A stretch of 64,000 nt of DNA, taken from NCBI RefSeq assembly GCF_031877795.1, contig NC_133948.1:15144948-15208947 (forward strand). Reading direction: 5' to 3'. The position numbers were made by a program, and so were the translations under genes. The DNA comes from Strix aluco (Eukaryota; Chordata; Aves; Strigiformes; Strigidae). The first letter of the stretch is position 1. Every line of letters begins with the position of its first letter. This document shows, in pieces, positions 35,025 through 47,900 of this stretch. The notes beneath the pieces are model-generated. The model searched no databases. It was not told the DNA's origin and was given only the letters and a program-made list of their open reading frames with translations.

Positions 35025-38000
35025 CTCTCTTCTGGCAGAGCAGCATCAGCGCAGCCTGGGAACCATCAGACAGATCCTCGGCATTCAGCCATGCCTGCCC
35101 TGGGGACGGAGGATCCAAGATTTACAGCGCCTGCTTCCAAAGGAGAACTCAAATCATTTAGGGTTGGCAGATGGAGAAAGAGGGGAGACCCAATAGTACA
35201 TATTCTTGTCCACCAGAGACTGGTAAGGCAGCATCTACTGCAGGTACATGGGAGAAGAGGCTCGGAGCTGCATTTCTTACCTCCGTTACCCAAAGCAACG
35301 ACATCTCTTCTGACAGAATTCTCCTTCCCCGAGCGCGCTGGAGCTCGGATCACACAAAGCAGAGACCCCAGAGAGGCCAACGGCTCCCAGCCACCACCTG
35401 CACCGAGGAAGGTGCAGCAGAAACCATCCAATGTGTAAACAGGAGGAGCTAGAGGTCCGTGCCACAGCCTGGGGCCCAGGACTTTAACCCCAGACTACAG
35501 ACAAACTCCCCAGGCTGCCGTGCAAGAGGAAGGAAATTCCCCTGCATCCGTCTCTACAACATAAGGAAGAAACTCAGCAACTCCTCAAAGATGAAAAAAA
35601 AAGCTGATCTCACCTGTACTGCAGGTGGGAAGCTGCATTACAAACACTAAAGGACATACCATTTTGTTCAGTTCACCCAGCCACCTATTTACTCCTGTAC
35701 ATCATGGACCACTCCCCTCATCCTCGTCCTCCCCAGCCCGTGGCAGCAAGATGTGTCTGCTTCACCGAGTACAGCACTTGCAATAACTAGGATCACAACA
35801 GCCTTACAGCCAGGAGGAGAGAGCCCCCATCTCCACGGCCACTGAAAGCAACCTGGAGATGCCTGGTCCTTCTCCTCCCACAGGGGAGAGGGCCTTATCA
35901 CACATGTACTCGCAGTCCGGAGACTCTGCTGCGGAGCATCGAGAAGGAGCAGGACAGAATTTGGCTGCTCTGATCTGTGCTGGGCCTAGAGCAGCCCAGA
36001 GCCTGGCAGGGCAGGTGGGGTTTGGGATTCAGTGCAGCCCTGTCCCCATCGGCTGTCCTTGCTGGAGGTGCAACAGATACCCTGAAGGAGCTGTAAGTTC
36101 TCTCCTGAGTGATAAAAAGCTACCTGATAAATGCCAAAGATGGATGGACTGGGAGATAAACTCCAAAAGCAATTCTCCAGTTTTTGACACCTTGACAGCC
36201 AAATGCATTAAAAAATGGCACGGAGACCAGCGCAAGAAATAAAGATTTTATAAATAAAACAGGGTCAGAATCAATCACAGCCTCCCTAACAATTCCTCCA
36301 AATCAGTGGGCAGACCAGCAGCAACAGGCAATCCCTCAGAGCCGAGCACGCTGAGCTAAGGCAGTTCTGCCAAGCCCTCCTGCCAGCCATCCATCCTGGC
36401 ACCTCACGAGCAACTGCGCCAAACTCCTCTCCTTTCCCTGCTCCCGAGAACTGCTGCTTCAAAATCAAGTCCCTGGAAATCTCTCAGGCCTCACACCACA
36501 AGTTAAAATGTAGTCTCCTCCATCTGCATTCAATGGAAAGATCTTCTCATTTTTTTTTGAATCAGCTTGCAAAACTCCACACCGAAGGCAAAACATTCAG
36601 AGACTCCAAGTAAACTCGAAATCTCTTTGTTTTAAGGTCCCTTCTTTGTTCTCCAGGTGAAACACCTGGCTGGGAGGTGATGCTGATCAGCCAGCCATCT
36701 CTCTGTGATGCGGCTGCAAACTGCTTCACCTGCAAACACAATCAGACCTGGCTCCTGCTTGGGAGGTAGAACTCAGCTTTGTAGAGCTTGAGGTCTGAAA
36801 TTGTCCTACTCCAGCCCAAGAAACTAAACCCAAATGCTGCTTAATGAACATTAAATTATAATTTTCCCTCACCCTTTAGTAGACCATCTGAGTTTTGCAG
36901 CCAGCCTGGCAGCCAGCTTTGCTGCACTGTGCTGGGGCTGCTGGAATCCAAAGAGAACGCTCCTACCCTCAGCGTCTGGCCCACTGACAGGCTCTGCTGT
37001 GGCTTTTAAGTATTGAAAAATCCCCCTTCCGCATCTAATGCCATAGTCTCCCAAAGTTTCTGGTAACATAAAAGCTCCCTGCTTCAGCTGCTGGCTCCTG
37101 CACTCCATCTCTGCAGAAGCGGCTGCTGTGAACGGGGAAAACAAATGAGATTCTGCAGCGGTCCCACACAAGTTTCCACAGAGCTCAATGGGAATTCTGC
37201 CTGCAGAAGCCCAGCAGCAGCCAGGCTTTGAAATTGTATTTCAAACTTTTCCTTTCATCACCCCGACAGCAATAATTGCAGAAGCTTGTTCCCCCTCCTT
37301 CCCCACAACGAGGGCAGAAAGCTCCTACAGATTTCAGGCAGCCAGACCCCACACCCCAGAGGTGCTGGCTCCCAAATTCTCCCAGCAGTTCCCATAGCAG
37401 GGGATGAACGGAATAAAAAAAGCAATTAGAGGAGCATCAGATTCTCCCAGAGACTGCCCCCTCCAAAGATTACACCGAACACTTATTTCCATCTTTTTAA
37501 GAATTCAATGGATTATCTTGGCTGGATTCTGACAACTCTGCAGTATCAGCAATCCACAGTGCTTTGCGCTGAACTAGTACGTAGGAATAAAAGCTGCTTC
37601 TGAGCAACACTGGCTAACCTATTTCCATTTTCCCAAATGGCTCAAACAGTAAACAAAGAGCATTATTCAGTCGAAAACAGAGATGTTTTCTAATTAAATC
37701 CATCTTAGTCATTATGAAATAAAGTAAATGTAGCTGCTTTATAAAGAACTGCTTCAGCTTGGCCATTTCCTCTTAACGTTTCTAGACCCTAATTTGCAAT
37801 TGAATTCAGGCAAATAGACCCCTGGACCCATAGGCAGCCATAAACGATTTCAGACAGGCTTTGTACCAGCTTAAAAGTCTTTCTGCATAAATCCAAATAC
37901 AAAAAAACCCAGGGCTTTGTCTTGTATCTCGATGCTTAAAAGTATTAACAAAAAAATCCTCCGCCGTAAGCCTCTTGGAGCTTACATTGGCGCAATGTTT

Positions 38001-39379
38001 TATAAGAAATAGCATGTTCTAAGACACCTAGCCAGTGTTTCACTCATCTAGCTGAGGTGCTTGGTAAAACTCCAGGCAAGATCTCATGTGCACCATCCTA
38101 CATTTTTCCTTCTCAAATTGCTGCCAAGACACTCCACCTTGTGCTCTACTAGCTACAGATTTTATTTAGGACTCTCAGGGGGTTCTTTCACTGATTTCCC
38201 CGAGATGTGGACAGAGGCAAGAAGGTGACCCAGAAACAGGCATACGGCAGACTTGTTTTCATCTGGGTGTAACTGCTTTTCTCCACGCTGAACCCTGAGA
38301 ATTGCAGCTGGGCCTTGACCTCAATTTCCTGCTTTCTTACAGCCCAGGCTTGGGGCCATTTCAGCCACTTTGGGTATCCAGACAGATGTGAAGTTAATTA
38401 AATCCAAGTGTCAAGCTTATGACTCTCAGCTGCCAATTTAAATGTGCTCATATCTCTACGGGAACACGCAAAAATACTGGCAGAGTCTGCCAGCACCTTC
38501 ACAATGACAGAGGGACAGATTCTGATTTTCACTACACCTGGCATAAACCTGGAGCTCGATTCAGGATTAACACCAACCTGACGGTTACACACACCCATCC
38601 TAGGGGTAGCGGTCTACCGGCTGTTGGGGAGATTTGTCTTAGAGACAATCCTTAGGGGTTAACTTTGAAAAAATAATAACTGAGCTTTTCAAAGGGCTGG
38701 CCTAAGGGATAACACTACACACCAGGCACAGGAATATGTCAGGTACTCCCAGCCTCTGTACGGGCTTCCAGCACAAGCAGAGGCTTTGTCCTACCCCAGA
38801 AATCCCACAGATCTCCACAGTAGCTGCATGCAGGGAAGCAAACATAAATAAATTAAGAGAAATGACTATGCAGCCAGACCATGTGCTCTGAGTGGCTGAG
38901 ACAAATGAAACAACAGCGAGTGTCACTTGAGGATCTGCTCTGAAATTTAATGTAGATGCTTGTTCAACAAGAATGCTGCTGAGGGATGACTTCAAGATTC
39001 CCCCACCCCCTTGTCTGTCCTCCCTTTCCAACCCCAAATCCACCTCCCCATCACTGCTTGAGTCATCTCGGGGTGCCTTTGCCCTCGCTGAGGTGAAACG
39101 GAAAGAAAAACATGAGAAGGTGACAAGCAGGAACGGGAACGTTTTCACTTCAGTTATGGCACATGGAGCCATGTCAGGCTTTTCTTGAGGTCTCTGGAGC
39201 AGCCGCCTGAGCATCCTCTGGCTTTTCAGAGCCACAGCACCCGCTCGGACTACACTGACAACACTTACTGCCCCCCGCAGCTGGTCCGAACAACGAGAGA
39301 ACACCCAAACACCGAGGGGGTGAGCAGAAGAGGACACGAACGCAAACCCCTCTTTCTTCTCCACTTCACCCCTCGCAGG

Positions 39380-40330
39380 TGACCCTAGCAGGGGGTGTCC
39401 CCTGCCCCCCAGCAAGGCGCCCCACCCTCAGCCGCCCCTCGCGGCTCCACAGCCGGCGCCAGGCCCGTCCGGCGGCCGGGGAGGGCCTCCCCCAACACGC
39501 CCTGGAGCTGGAGCGAAGGGTTTAGCGCAGCGGCCTGCGCCAGCGGGGCTGACTTCACCTCAGAAAAGCAGGAAATAAAGACTCGGCGGAAGCCGCTGAA
39601 GGGAAGGGGACGGCGCTTTGCACCCGCAGCCCGGGCGAAGCCCCTCACACCGCCCCCGCCCCGCCCGGCCGCACTCACCCGCCGCCGCCAGGCCCGGGGC
39701 TGGGCCGCGCGCGCCGCCTACACCCCCCAGGGGGCCCCGCGCGGGCCGCGCAGGCGCAGAGCGCGCGGCAAGATGGCGCTGCTGCGGCAGGCGTACGGCG
39801 CGCTCTTCCGCCGCACCTCCACCTTCGCCCTCACCATCGTCCTGGGCGCCGTCCTCTTCGAGCGCGCCTTCGACCAGGGCGCCGACGCCATCTTCGAGCA
39901 CCTCAACGAGGGGGTAAGGAAGGGGCCGCGCCGCGGGCCCGCCCGGGCGCAGGCCTTGGGCCTTGAAGGTCAGGCCGGCCCCGCCTGGGCACTGCCGCGG
40001 GGCCCCGCGCCTCGGCCTGTCCCCGGCCTCCCGGCGGGCGGTGGGCCCTCCCCCGGCTGAGTTGCGACCTCCCCGAGGAAGCCCCGAGCGCCAAGGCCGC
40101 GGGGGGCCGCAGTCCGGCGCTGCCCCGCCGGTGGAGGCTTTGCCGGTGTCTTGGCAGTTGGGGATTCGGTGTGTTCACGGGTTTCCCCGGCTGCGGAGCC
40201 GCTGGGGACAAGGTGTCGAAGGCAGTGGGGGGATGCAGGGAGGTTAAAATGGATTGAGCTCGCTTTGCGCTCTGTGTTCCTCTGCCGTTCACGATCTGCC
40301 CTTAGAAGAGGAGGGATAACGGCTGGTGAA
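39380..40330. promoter_or_regulatory. CpG-island bidirectional promoter of UQCR10 and ZMAT5
   Basis: CpG-dense DNA surrounds the UQCR10 start codon and the predicted ZMAT5 first exon. An NRF1-like palindrome, CGCGCAGGCGCA, is at 39747-39758 (one mismatch to YGCGCAYGCGCR). A YY1-like AAGATGGCG at 39770-39778 overlaps the UQCR10 ATG. No TATA box is seen. NRF1 and YY1 sites are typical of promoters of nuclear genes for mitochondrial proteins and of divergent promoters, so shared control of both genes is likely but inferred. Confidence 0.75.
39679..39770 (-). other. ZMAT5: Predicted non-coding first exon of ZMAT5
   Basis: On the minus strand a strong donor, GGCG|GTGAGT, with the intron starting at 39678, lies about 95 bases from the UQCR10 ATG. 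A matching acceptor (TGCTCTGCCAG) ends at 35032, seven bases before the ZMAT5 ATG. The 5' boundary is a guess set by the UQCR10 start. Confidence 0.55.
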
Positions 40331-41823
40331 CGAGCAGCCCTGTTGAGACGTGTCCGGGACGCACAGTGCTGCGCGGGGCAGCCGAGCGTTAGACAAGATG
40401 TGTCAAGTCGTCCTTACATCTCCAGGTAGAGCTGCAGTGGGATAAGAATTGCCTGGACACTGGGTCATATAACGGCTCCCTGGACAGGATGAGGTGATGC
40501 AGTGTGTACTGTGAGAAAAGTAAGGAGGTGCTGTTATTTTCATCTTTCACCAAATACAGAAAAACCTTAGTGTGTTGCACATTCCCATCTGCAGCACCGT
40601 GGTCCTCTTCTCTGGCCTGCAGTGCTGATGTGCCTCGGGTCTCTCAGAGCACGCAGGGCAGTTTCCCGGGATAGCCAGGTCACCCGAACAGCTCTGAGGC
40701 TGGAAGGAGCTGCCCTGCGCCTTCCCTGACAGCACCACGTCTGCTCTTTGGCCTCCTGAACCAGGTCATGAAACCAGCTGAAAACTCATACCGCCCAAAG
40801 TGACAGCTTCACCGCCCAGAAGGAACGCCCCAGGGGTTGGGTGAGCTGAGGAAATACAGTGAAGAGCAAGAGCAGGGTCCCTGTCTTCTCCTTTTTAGCA
40901 AAGGTCATTTGTTAAAAGCTAACATGAAATCCCACCTGAACTTCAGCTTTGCACTCAACTCCTTTTTTTAAGCGTAGTATTAATTTTCTGTGTGCTAATG
41001 TCTTCTCAAGCAGGGTTGGAAAATAATCAAGAAAGTTAACTTTTTTTAAAATCTAAAGCATTGCCTACGACAAACAGCAAATCACGATATGTGCCTTGCC
41101 CTTGCGCAGCGCTTCCCTTGATTGGGATTGTGCTGGCAGATTTGGTCCCTCCAGATTTTAGTCTTTTGTGCACCCTGTATCTCTGGGAGCAGAAGTGCCC
41201 TCTCCAGTCAGTGTGGGAAGCCGAGGCAGTGTGACTGGAATGCTCTAATAACCTCTTGCTTGTAGAGTAGGAGAACAGGGATGTCTGCAGCTTCCTCCCT
41301 GTCTAGTCTAGAAGCTCGGGAGCACCCTGTGTGCATTCCCTGACCCCAGACACAGCATTCCGTCTGCCACCTCCTCCACGGGCAGGACGGGTGTGGGGAA
41401 CTGAGGCATGGCTAAGCCCCGAAAGAAGGGTAAGGAAGGTGGAGGGGACAGACAAAGCAGTAGGAGAACAAACTTCCACAGCAGAAAGCCGCCAGAGGGG
41501 CTCGTGACTTCTCAGCTGCTGTCCAGCTGCTCTCCCGAAACCTCTGTGTGGGACTCGCTGTTGCGGAGCAGGAGGTGCAGGGTGACAGGGCCCACACTGT
41601 CCTGTACCCTCGTGGTACTTGTGGATGTGTTTTTGTACAAACTCTTCTTCCCCCGCCTTGCTGTTGCCTGTTACGGACAGAGGTTTCATGATAACTTGCA
41701 CTTTAAAGTGAAACTTTATCCCAGGACCACTGAAAAGCTGGCTAAGATGACTGTTTGGGTTTTTCTTGTTTGTTTTGCATACAGAAACTGTGGAAACACA
41801 TCAAGCACAAGTATGAGAAGTGA
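39773..41823 (+). CDS. UQCR10: Cytochrome b-c1 complex subunit 9 (complex III subunit X), complete
   Basis: Two coding exons, 39773-39913 and 41785-41823, join in phase 0 across a GT-AG intron of 1871 bases to give 59 aa; human UQCR10 is 63 aa. The protein starts MALLRQAYGALFRRTSTF. It has one membrane span at about residues 17-33 (FALTIVLGAVLFERAF region), the conserved FERAFDQGADAIFEHLNEG, and the tail KLWKHIKHKYEK. Relative to human it is three residues shorter before LFRRTS and one shorter at the end. The family is known as a small subunit of ubiquinol-cytochrome c reductase in the mitochondrial inner membrane, near cytochrome c1 and the Rieske protein. The second exon codes only 12 residues. 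It shares a divergent promoter with ZMAT5. Confidence 0.97.
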
Positions 41824-42023
41824 AGATTGAAATGCTCAGCAGTGGGATCCAGCAAAAGACACCGCAGAGAAGGATGCGGCCTCCTGAAACTGGTTGTATC
41901 AAACCAGAAATGGATTCCTCACTGAACAACTCCGAGGCAGGTTATATCAGCCACCTACTGATACGATGTAAACCAAGATGGACTCAAGGAGTTCTGCTGC
42001 TGTACTCAAACTTACTGTATTAA

Positions 42024-42029
42024 AATAAA
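42024..42029 (+). terminator. UQCR10: Poly(A) signal of UQCR10
   Basis: AATAAA lies 200 bases after the stop codon, followed by a T- and GT-rich stretch (CTTCTTGG, TGTCTGGGTGTT). The 3' UTR would end at about 42045-42055. Confidence 0.85.
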
Positions 42030-42093
42030 AACTTCTTGGTCCGTGCCTCATGTCTGGGTGTTCACCTGACTTATCCTTTGGCCTGCTTGTAAT

Positions 42094-42146
42094 TTGGACT
42101 AGATGATCTTCACGGTCTTTTCCAGCCTAGATGATTCTGTGATTCT
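42094..42146 (+). mobile_element. CR1 LINE 3'-end stub
   Basis: The text TTGGACTAGATGATCTTC…GGTCTTTTCCAGCCTAG, followed by ATGATTCTGTGATTCTT, matches the extreme CR1 3' end and its ATTCTGTG-type terminal repeat. Only about 50 bases remain, so it is a severely 5'-truncated copy. It lies about 45 bases downstream of the UQCR10 3' end. Confidence 0.88.
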
Positions 42147-42149
42147 TAC

Positions 42150-44385
42150 CCAGGAGAAGGTGAATGTTTCAGTATGGCCCTCCGCTGTAGGAGCTGTGGT
42201 CTGCTGACACTACCCGTGGCTTCTGCCTGGGGAGATCTTTTAAGAGAGGGCTAAGGAGCTGTCTGCTTTCTTCTAGTCTTGTTCAAAGACAAGGGACTTC
42301 AAATCATTTACATCTTTGATGCAGGATTGGGCCAGTTCCTGGCCTGTTATCCTCTCGCAGCTGCCAGCCCTGCCTTACCCAGGGAGAGCTGCCTCGCCCC
42401 TGAACTACTGCAGGCGTGTGCTGGGGTGGTGGGTAACTCTTAGCCTCTATTGAAATGGGATGCAGATCTCTTTCTTAGCTCTTTCTGTGTCTTCTGGCTC
42501 TTCAAACGGCTTGAGGGACAGAACTGTCTTGCCAGGCTTCTGTAGTCGCTACAGCCTCCCTCCTCTGCTCAGAGGGGAGAGGAATGGCTTGGTTCTGCAG
42601 CTCCAGCAGCACACTGTCAGTAACTCTCTCCTCAGCGATTTCACCGAAGAGTCCACCCCCCCTTCTCTGTGGCCATTTCAAACATCCTCACGGGGAAGGG
42701 CAATTCAGGTAGTGTTTGGGGTAATGATTCAGTTAATCACTCTGGGCTCTCAGGCAGCTGTAGGAAGATCTGGCTGAGTGACTCCTGCTCTTCCCACTAT
42801 ACCAGCCCAGAAGCCACGCCTTTCCCTCCTCACTATATTTTCACTAGTAAGGAGGAATTTTAGCGATGGATGAGGCAGAGCAAATTAGAGCCTGCACTAA
42901 TGAAAGCAGCTTTATAGAGTTTGCAAATAGGTGTCAGGAGTAAAGCTTACTCTAAGAACACAAAGAGGACTTTAAAAATCATTGTGCTGGTGTTTTTTTG
43001 AGCAAAACACAACTACAGCTTTCACAGTCCCAGCTGTGCTTTTATAGAGATGCTTAAGAGGAATGGTTTAAGCTTTCTTGGGATAATCTTGTACAGTATA
43101 AGACTGCCTGCTTTACTACCAGCTCTGCAGTGCTGATGATAGCTTCACGCTATGCTGAGCAGGTGATAGAGATTTGCAGCTGCTTAGAAGCAAAACTAAA
43201 GATGAATGCAGTATTAGGAAGGGGGAGACAGCATTGTAGCAGACTGGCAGAGAGTAAATGAAGCTATTAGTCCTGAGAACAGTAGCGATAGAAGAGTAGA
43301 GAGGTGGTTATCCCAGCACGTGATTTGCCTTGACAGTGGATTTGGGGAAGTTGGTAAATTCCACTCCCTTTTCCCTAGGCTGTGTCATTAGGGGGTTTAG
43401 GCAGTACTGATATGCAAAGAAAAATCTTGGCCTCAGAGCACTCAAGACTTCATCTTATTTGCATAACGGTGACAGCCATTTCTACACTTTCTGAAAACAG
43501 CCCCAGCACAATGGTGTTTGGCAGCAGCGCTAATCATACAGCCCCCTAGTCCCCGCCCTCTGCGTAAAACTAGGCAGCAACCTACGTGCCTACAGAGCTT
43601 ATTAGCGAAGTGCTCCTTCTGCAGCGTTCCCAAGTAGCTGGAACAGTAGCTCTACCACTACATAACCCGCTGCTCATTTGCTCAGCACGTGGATGACAAC
43701 CACAGGCACCTTTGCAGTATGAGGAAAAAACACAGAGTGTGGTGGTGGGGACATGGCACTCGGAGCAGATTAACCAAGCAAAGCCTAATTGTTTACCTGA
43801 AGTTCATCTCCATGATGGGGACAGCACTCCAAAAATGTGCTAATGCTCCCTGACAACAGTGACTGCAACAGTTTTATCACCAGCTGCTGGCAGATACTCC
43901 AGGCTCACCTACGCCAGGGCATTTAAGCACCTTACTAACAGGTTACAAAGTCAACTCAGTACTTTGTGTGTCTCCCTGCCTAGGGAACAACTGCACAACA
44001 AAAGACAGCCCTCAGGAGAAGTCCTTTCAGCAACTACAAACTGCTGTTTACTATTAGCTCCCAGCCTTCCCAACAGCAAACATGATGATCAGGGCAGTTC
44101 TGCTTCACAGAGTGTGACAAGTGGTTATTGAGGAGGCAGCCCCCCAGGGACTCTGACCCTGCTGCCTTCAACTCTGATTTCCATATTATTGTCATCTTGA
44201 TCCTGATTTTCAAGTGTCTTTAGTCTCAGTGGCTGTGGCTAGATCTCATTACACTAAACCAACACAAAACAGCAACTGAATTTCACTGCCTGCAGATACA
44301 GCACATTAAAAGGTTTGTTGAGATTCCTCCAAGTTCAAGATCAATATGGTTTGTAAAAGCCTAAAACACCAACTAAAAGATTTAA
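42150..44385. other. Intergenic between UQCR10 and ASCC2 3' ends, no gene seen
   Basis: The DNA is moderately AT-rich and non-repetitive. Short open frames are not conserved in character. No RNA gene or recognisable mobile element was found. Confidence 0.6.
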
Positions 44386-44449
44386 ATCATTTATTTGCAC
44401 GTTCTGTTTTCACACGCCTCACTCAAGGGACAGAAATTTATGATAAGGT

Positions 44450-44455
44450 TTTATT
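44450..44455 (-). terminator. ASCC2: Poly(A) signal of ASCC2
   Basis: AATAAA on the minus strand lies about 510 bases past the stop codon. A second minus-strand AATAAA at 44390-44395 could give a slightly longer 3' UTR. Which is used cannot be decided from sequence. Confidence 0.65.
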
Positions 44456-44966
44456 TGCCCGAACTCCTGTGTCTGTTGGCAACGGAAACAGCCTGAGTGT
44501 TTTCCTTCAACCTTCAGGTTGGACTTCAGGATAAGGCATTTCAGTGGAGCAGAAAGCTGTGAGGGCTGTTCCAGGGAAGCCTTGATCTCAGAGCTGCCCG
44601 CTGCGGGGCCTGGAAGCCCGCTTGATTTGCAGAGAGGGCGCAAGGAGCCACTATGAAAATAAAATTCTCAGAATTATAAATAGTACAAAAGGAAAGAACC
44701 AGCTGGCGCAGCCTGTCCGAGGCATGGCGGCGCAGCCCGCTGTCACCCACGCCGTCACCCACACTGTCTCTACGAACTGAGGAGCAGTCAGGGTCTGCCT
44801 GGAGGGGCGTTCGCCCTCCCCCAGGGCCTGCAATTCCGCAGGAGCCGAGGCGCCAGGTATTGAACAGCCAGTCCCCTGAGCAAAGGGAGTGCCGAGGGAA
44901 CGGAGCGCAGCTGCCTCCTCCGAAGCAGAGGACTGGGGATGATGCAACGCCTGCGTGAAGAGTCTT

Positions 44967-47900
44967 TCAGGAAGGAATCATGCCTTTATTCCGCTTTCTG
45001 TCAGCCATGACTCGCCGATTATGGTTAGCTCTTGTGCTTTTGTTTGCTTCCTTCTTCCTTCGTTCCTGCACTGTTTCCCGGTTCTGCCCGTGGCCCTTCA
45101 CATTCCCAACAACAGCAGAGCTGTCGTGCTTGTGCCTGGGGTACACAGAAAAAGGACATCACAACAAGCACACTGCATGTTTGGGGGGCAAAATACACCG
45201 ATCCTGCGAAACAAGTGGGTGTGAGGAGTTCAGCTGTCAGGCCTTGAGCCTTGGCTCTGCAGGGCTTCTGCAATAGCTGAGTATCAGCATTAGCCACACA
45301 ATGACTGCATCCTTCTACACATTGAGTCTGGCAGCTAAAACCAGCTATTAAACTGTCCTGAAATCCCTGTGGGAGCTGTTCAAGCTCTGGGAAGCTGTGC
45401 TCTCCAAGATCCTATCTTACACAGGGTTCTGCTGCTTATGATAAAGGGACAAGCCCACCCATTTGATGGGATAGAACAACCAGCAGTGAAGTAAAAGCTG
45501 GGTGAGGAAGTTACCACCACTGTGGTAGTGACCCTGATATACAGGAATGTTAAGGAACAGGTATACCCTCAACAATTCCAGTCAGCAGCAAAACACCTGC
45601 TAACTGCAGAGCCATGGTTTCACCCCGCAGAGGGAGATGCTTACTTACCCCTTCCTCGCGAGGTAGGCCAGCCGCCTGGCTTCAGCTCTCTCCCGCAGCA
45701 CAGCTGGGTCCTGCACAAAATGGTCCTGCCATGGGAAGGAACGAAAGAGGTCAGTAAACTCATCAGCATCGTGCAAAAGGCTAGAGCAGGAGGTGATCCT
45801 GTTGGACCATGGAACAGAGTCATTGTTCATTATCTCTTCCAGATGAGCCAGCAGCGTTTGGTGTCAGTGACTTCAAACACAAAACCTGGCAGAAAACCTG
45901 AGACTTCTTCCCACATCCTACCTCTGCCAGCAACACCATCAACATCACTATTTTCAGTATATCCATGACAACAGAGCATTAGTGACCCTCAAAGTGTTCT
46001 GCTGGCATCATCTGCCTATGGAATAAAAGAGATTAAACCTCTCCATGGAGTAAGTGTCATTGCTCCAGTATGGTTAGCCTGGGAAGCAGCGGATGGCTGT
46101 ACTCAGGGGACATTTCACAGTCCAGCAGACCGCAGAAGTAGCCACTCTGAAAAGCAGCTCACTCTCCACACTGCTGTTAAAAGATTCACTCTCTGAAAGA
46201 GGAAATCTGCTCCATATCGCTCTGCAAGTGAAGCAGATAAGACATATGGTAAATCTTAACGCAGCTCCAACCACAAACTGAATGTCACCTTTGTTCTTTC
46301 CTTTTCAGCTTCCTCCTCCTCCTCCTCTTCATCCTCTTCCTCTTCTTCCTGTCCTTCCTCCTGTCCTTTAGGTCTCAAGACCTGGGGAATTGTGAACGGC
46401 CTGAGAATTAAGACACAAACCAGTCAGCAATGAAGACAGTACAGCCACAAACATTTCACTGAACAGCATATCCTTTTCGGTTTGCATCATGTCTTTCAAA
46501 AGTGAGAATCTACAAATTTCATGGACTTGTTTCTGAAAAAAGAAAAAAAAGAGACCTAATAGCTAATGACACATTTACTATGGGCAATTAATGAATACAT
46601 GTTCTTCACTGGGGAATGTTCACTATGAAGTTGTTACTGAAAATAATAATAGTTAAAAAAAGGAGCAGGTCAGGAAAAACCTGAAACCTCACAAGGAATT
46701 TCTCCAAGGAAGCAACTGCTTCCTCTGGTAGAAGAGGATCCAGGCACAGCCCCAAGGCATTAGTAAGGAGCATACTTTGCTAGGCTTGAGCTCACCAGTC
46801 AGGGAGCATCTACTGTACAAAGACAAACCCTCAGACCTCGAGCTCAAACTCAAGACAGAAACATTAATGTTCTGAAAAGTGCTGTGCTCTAAATCCTCCA
46901 TGACTGGTCAGTGGTTATCCATGGAGCCCCAATTTCATTGCTGTGCCCCAGTTTCATACAAGGGGAAATACTTGGAGAAATCCATCAAGCTTTATGAATC
47001 ACCCTGAACACACAGAGCAGCAAAGGGCCTGGGGGGTTGGAGGCAGAATTTACCACATGCCTGTAGCTCTTCTTTAATATATACAGGTGTGTGTGTGTGC
47101 TTAAATTCTGTTGGAATTCAGATCCACCATTCCACTGCCAAAGAAATAAATGTTAAAGCAGAAAAGCCTTTGTTACTTCAAACCTATAGATCTAGCTTTT
47201 AGCAGTAACATCCACTAATTGTTCCTACTGCCTCTCTAGGAGCAGTGAGCACTGAGCACCTGAAAAAGGGGAAAAGATGCAAGTGCCACACTGTTACAGG
47301 CAAACGCAAAAAGGATTTAAATTGAAGCCTCACCATGCTTTAGGAGGAAAAAAAAAAATAAAGGAAAACGGACAAAGGAACCCCAAAGATGCATTTTGGT
47401 TTGAGGTTAGAAATGGTGGCATCTTCATAATACATCAGAATTCAAAAGGCCACTTTCAGAAATGTTAAACCAGCTTTTAAAACATGTTTTCTATCTCCAA
47501 CTCTTATTTCTAAAATATTCTACAACCCCCAGCCCAAACTAACCCTTTGCTTCCTAAAAGTTAATTGTCTCCAGCTGTCAGTCATCGTGCAGAGAGCTGT
47601 GCAGTCCATCAAGGACTGAATTCCAGGCATGGGCGCTCTGAGATGTCAGAGGGGGTTGGCAAGGAGAAGTAGTCCGTCTCTACAATTTTCCAAATTTTGA
47701 AGTTTTCCTTTGCTAACCCGCCATTTTACATTGCCCAGCTACACTCAATCCTGATTAGTCAAGATAGTCCATTTTCCCCTGCTGCAGGATAGTTTTCTGT
47801 AAGCAGAAGCACTGCTGAGTGCAGGTTCCAACACAATGGCAAATTCCTCTCTTAGATTTGTTAATTAGTTGACACAAGGGCTGTCCTGCAGACACAGAAA

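Noticed and set aside
41408-41830. 140-codon plus-strand frame running into UQCR10 exon 2
   Set aside because: It lies in the UQCR10 intron and reads the second exon in a different frame from the conserved KLWKHIKHKYEK.
45725-45840. CR1-like words (GAGGTGATCCTG) next to an ASCC2 exon
   Set aside because: Only a short word matches; the surrounding order of CR1 motifs is missing.
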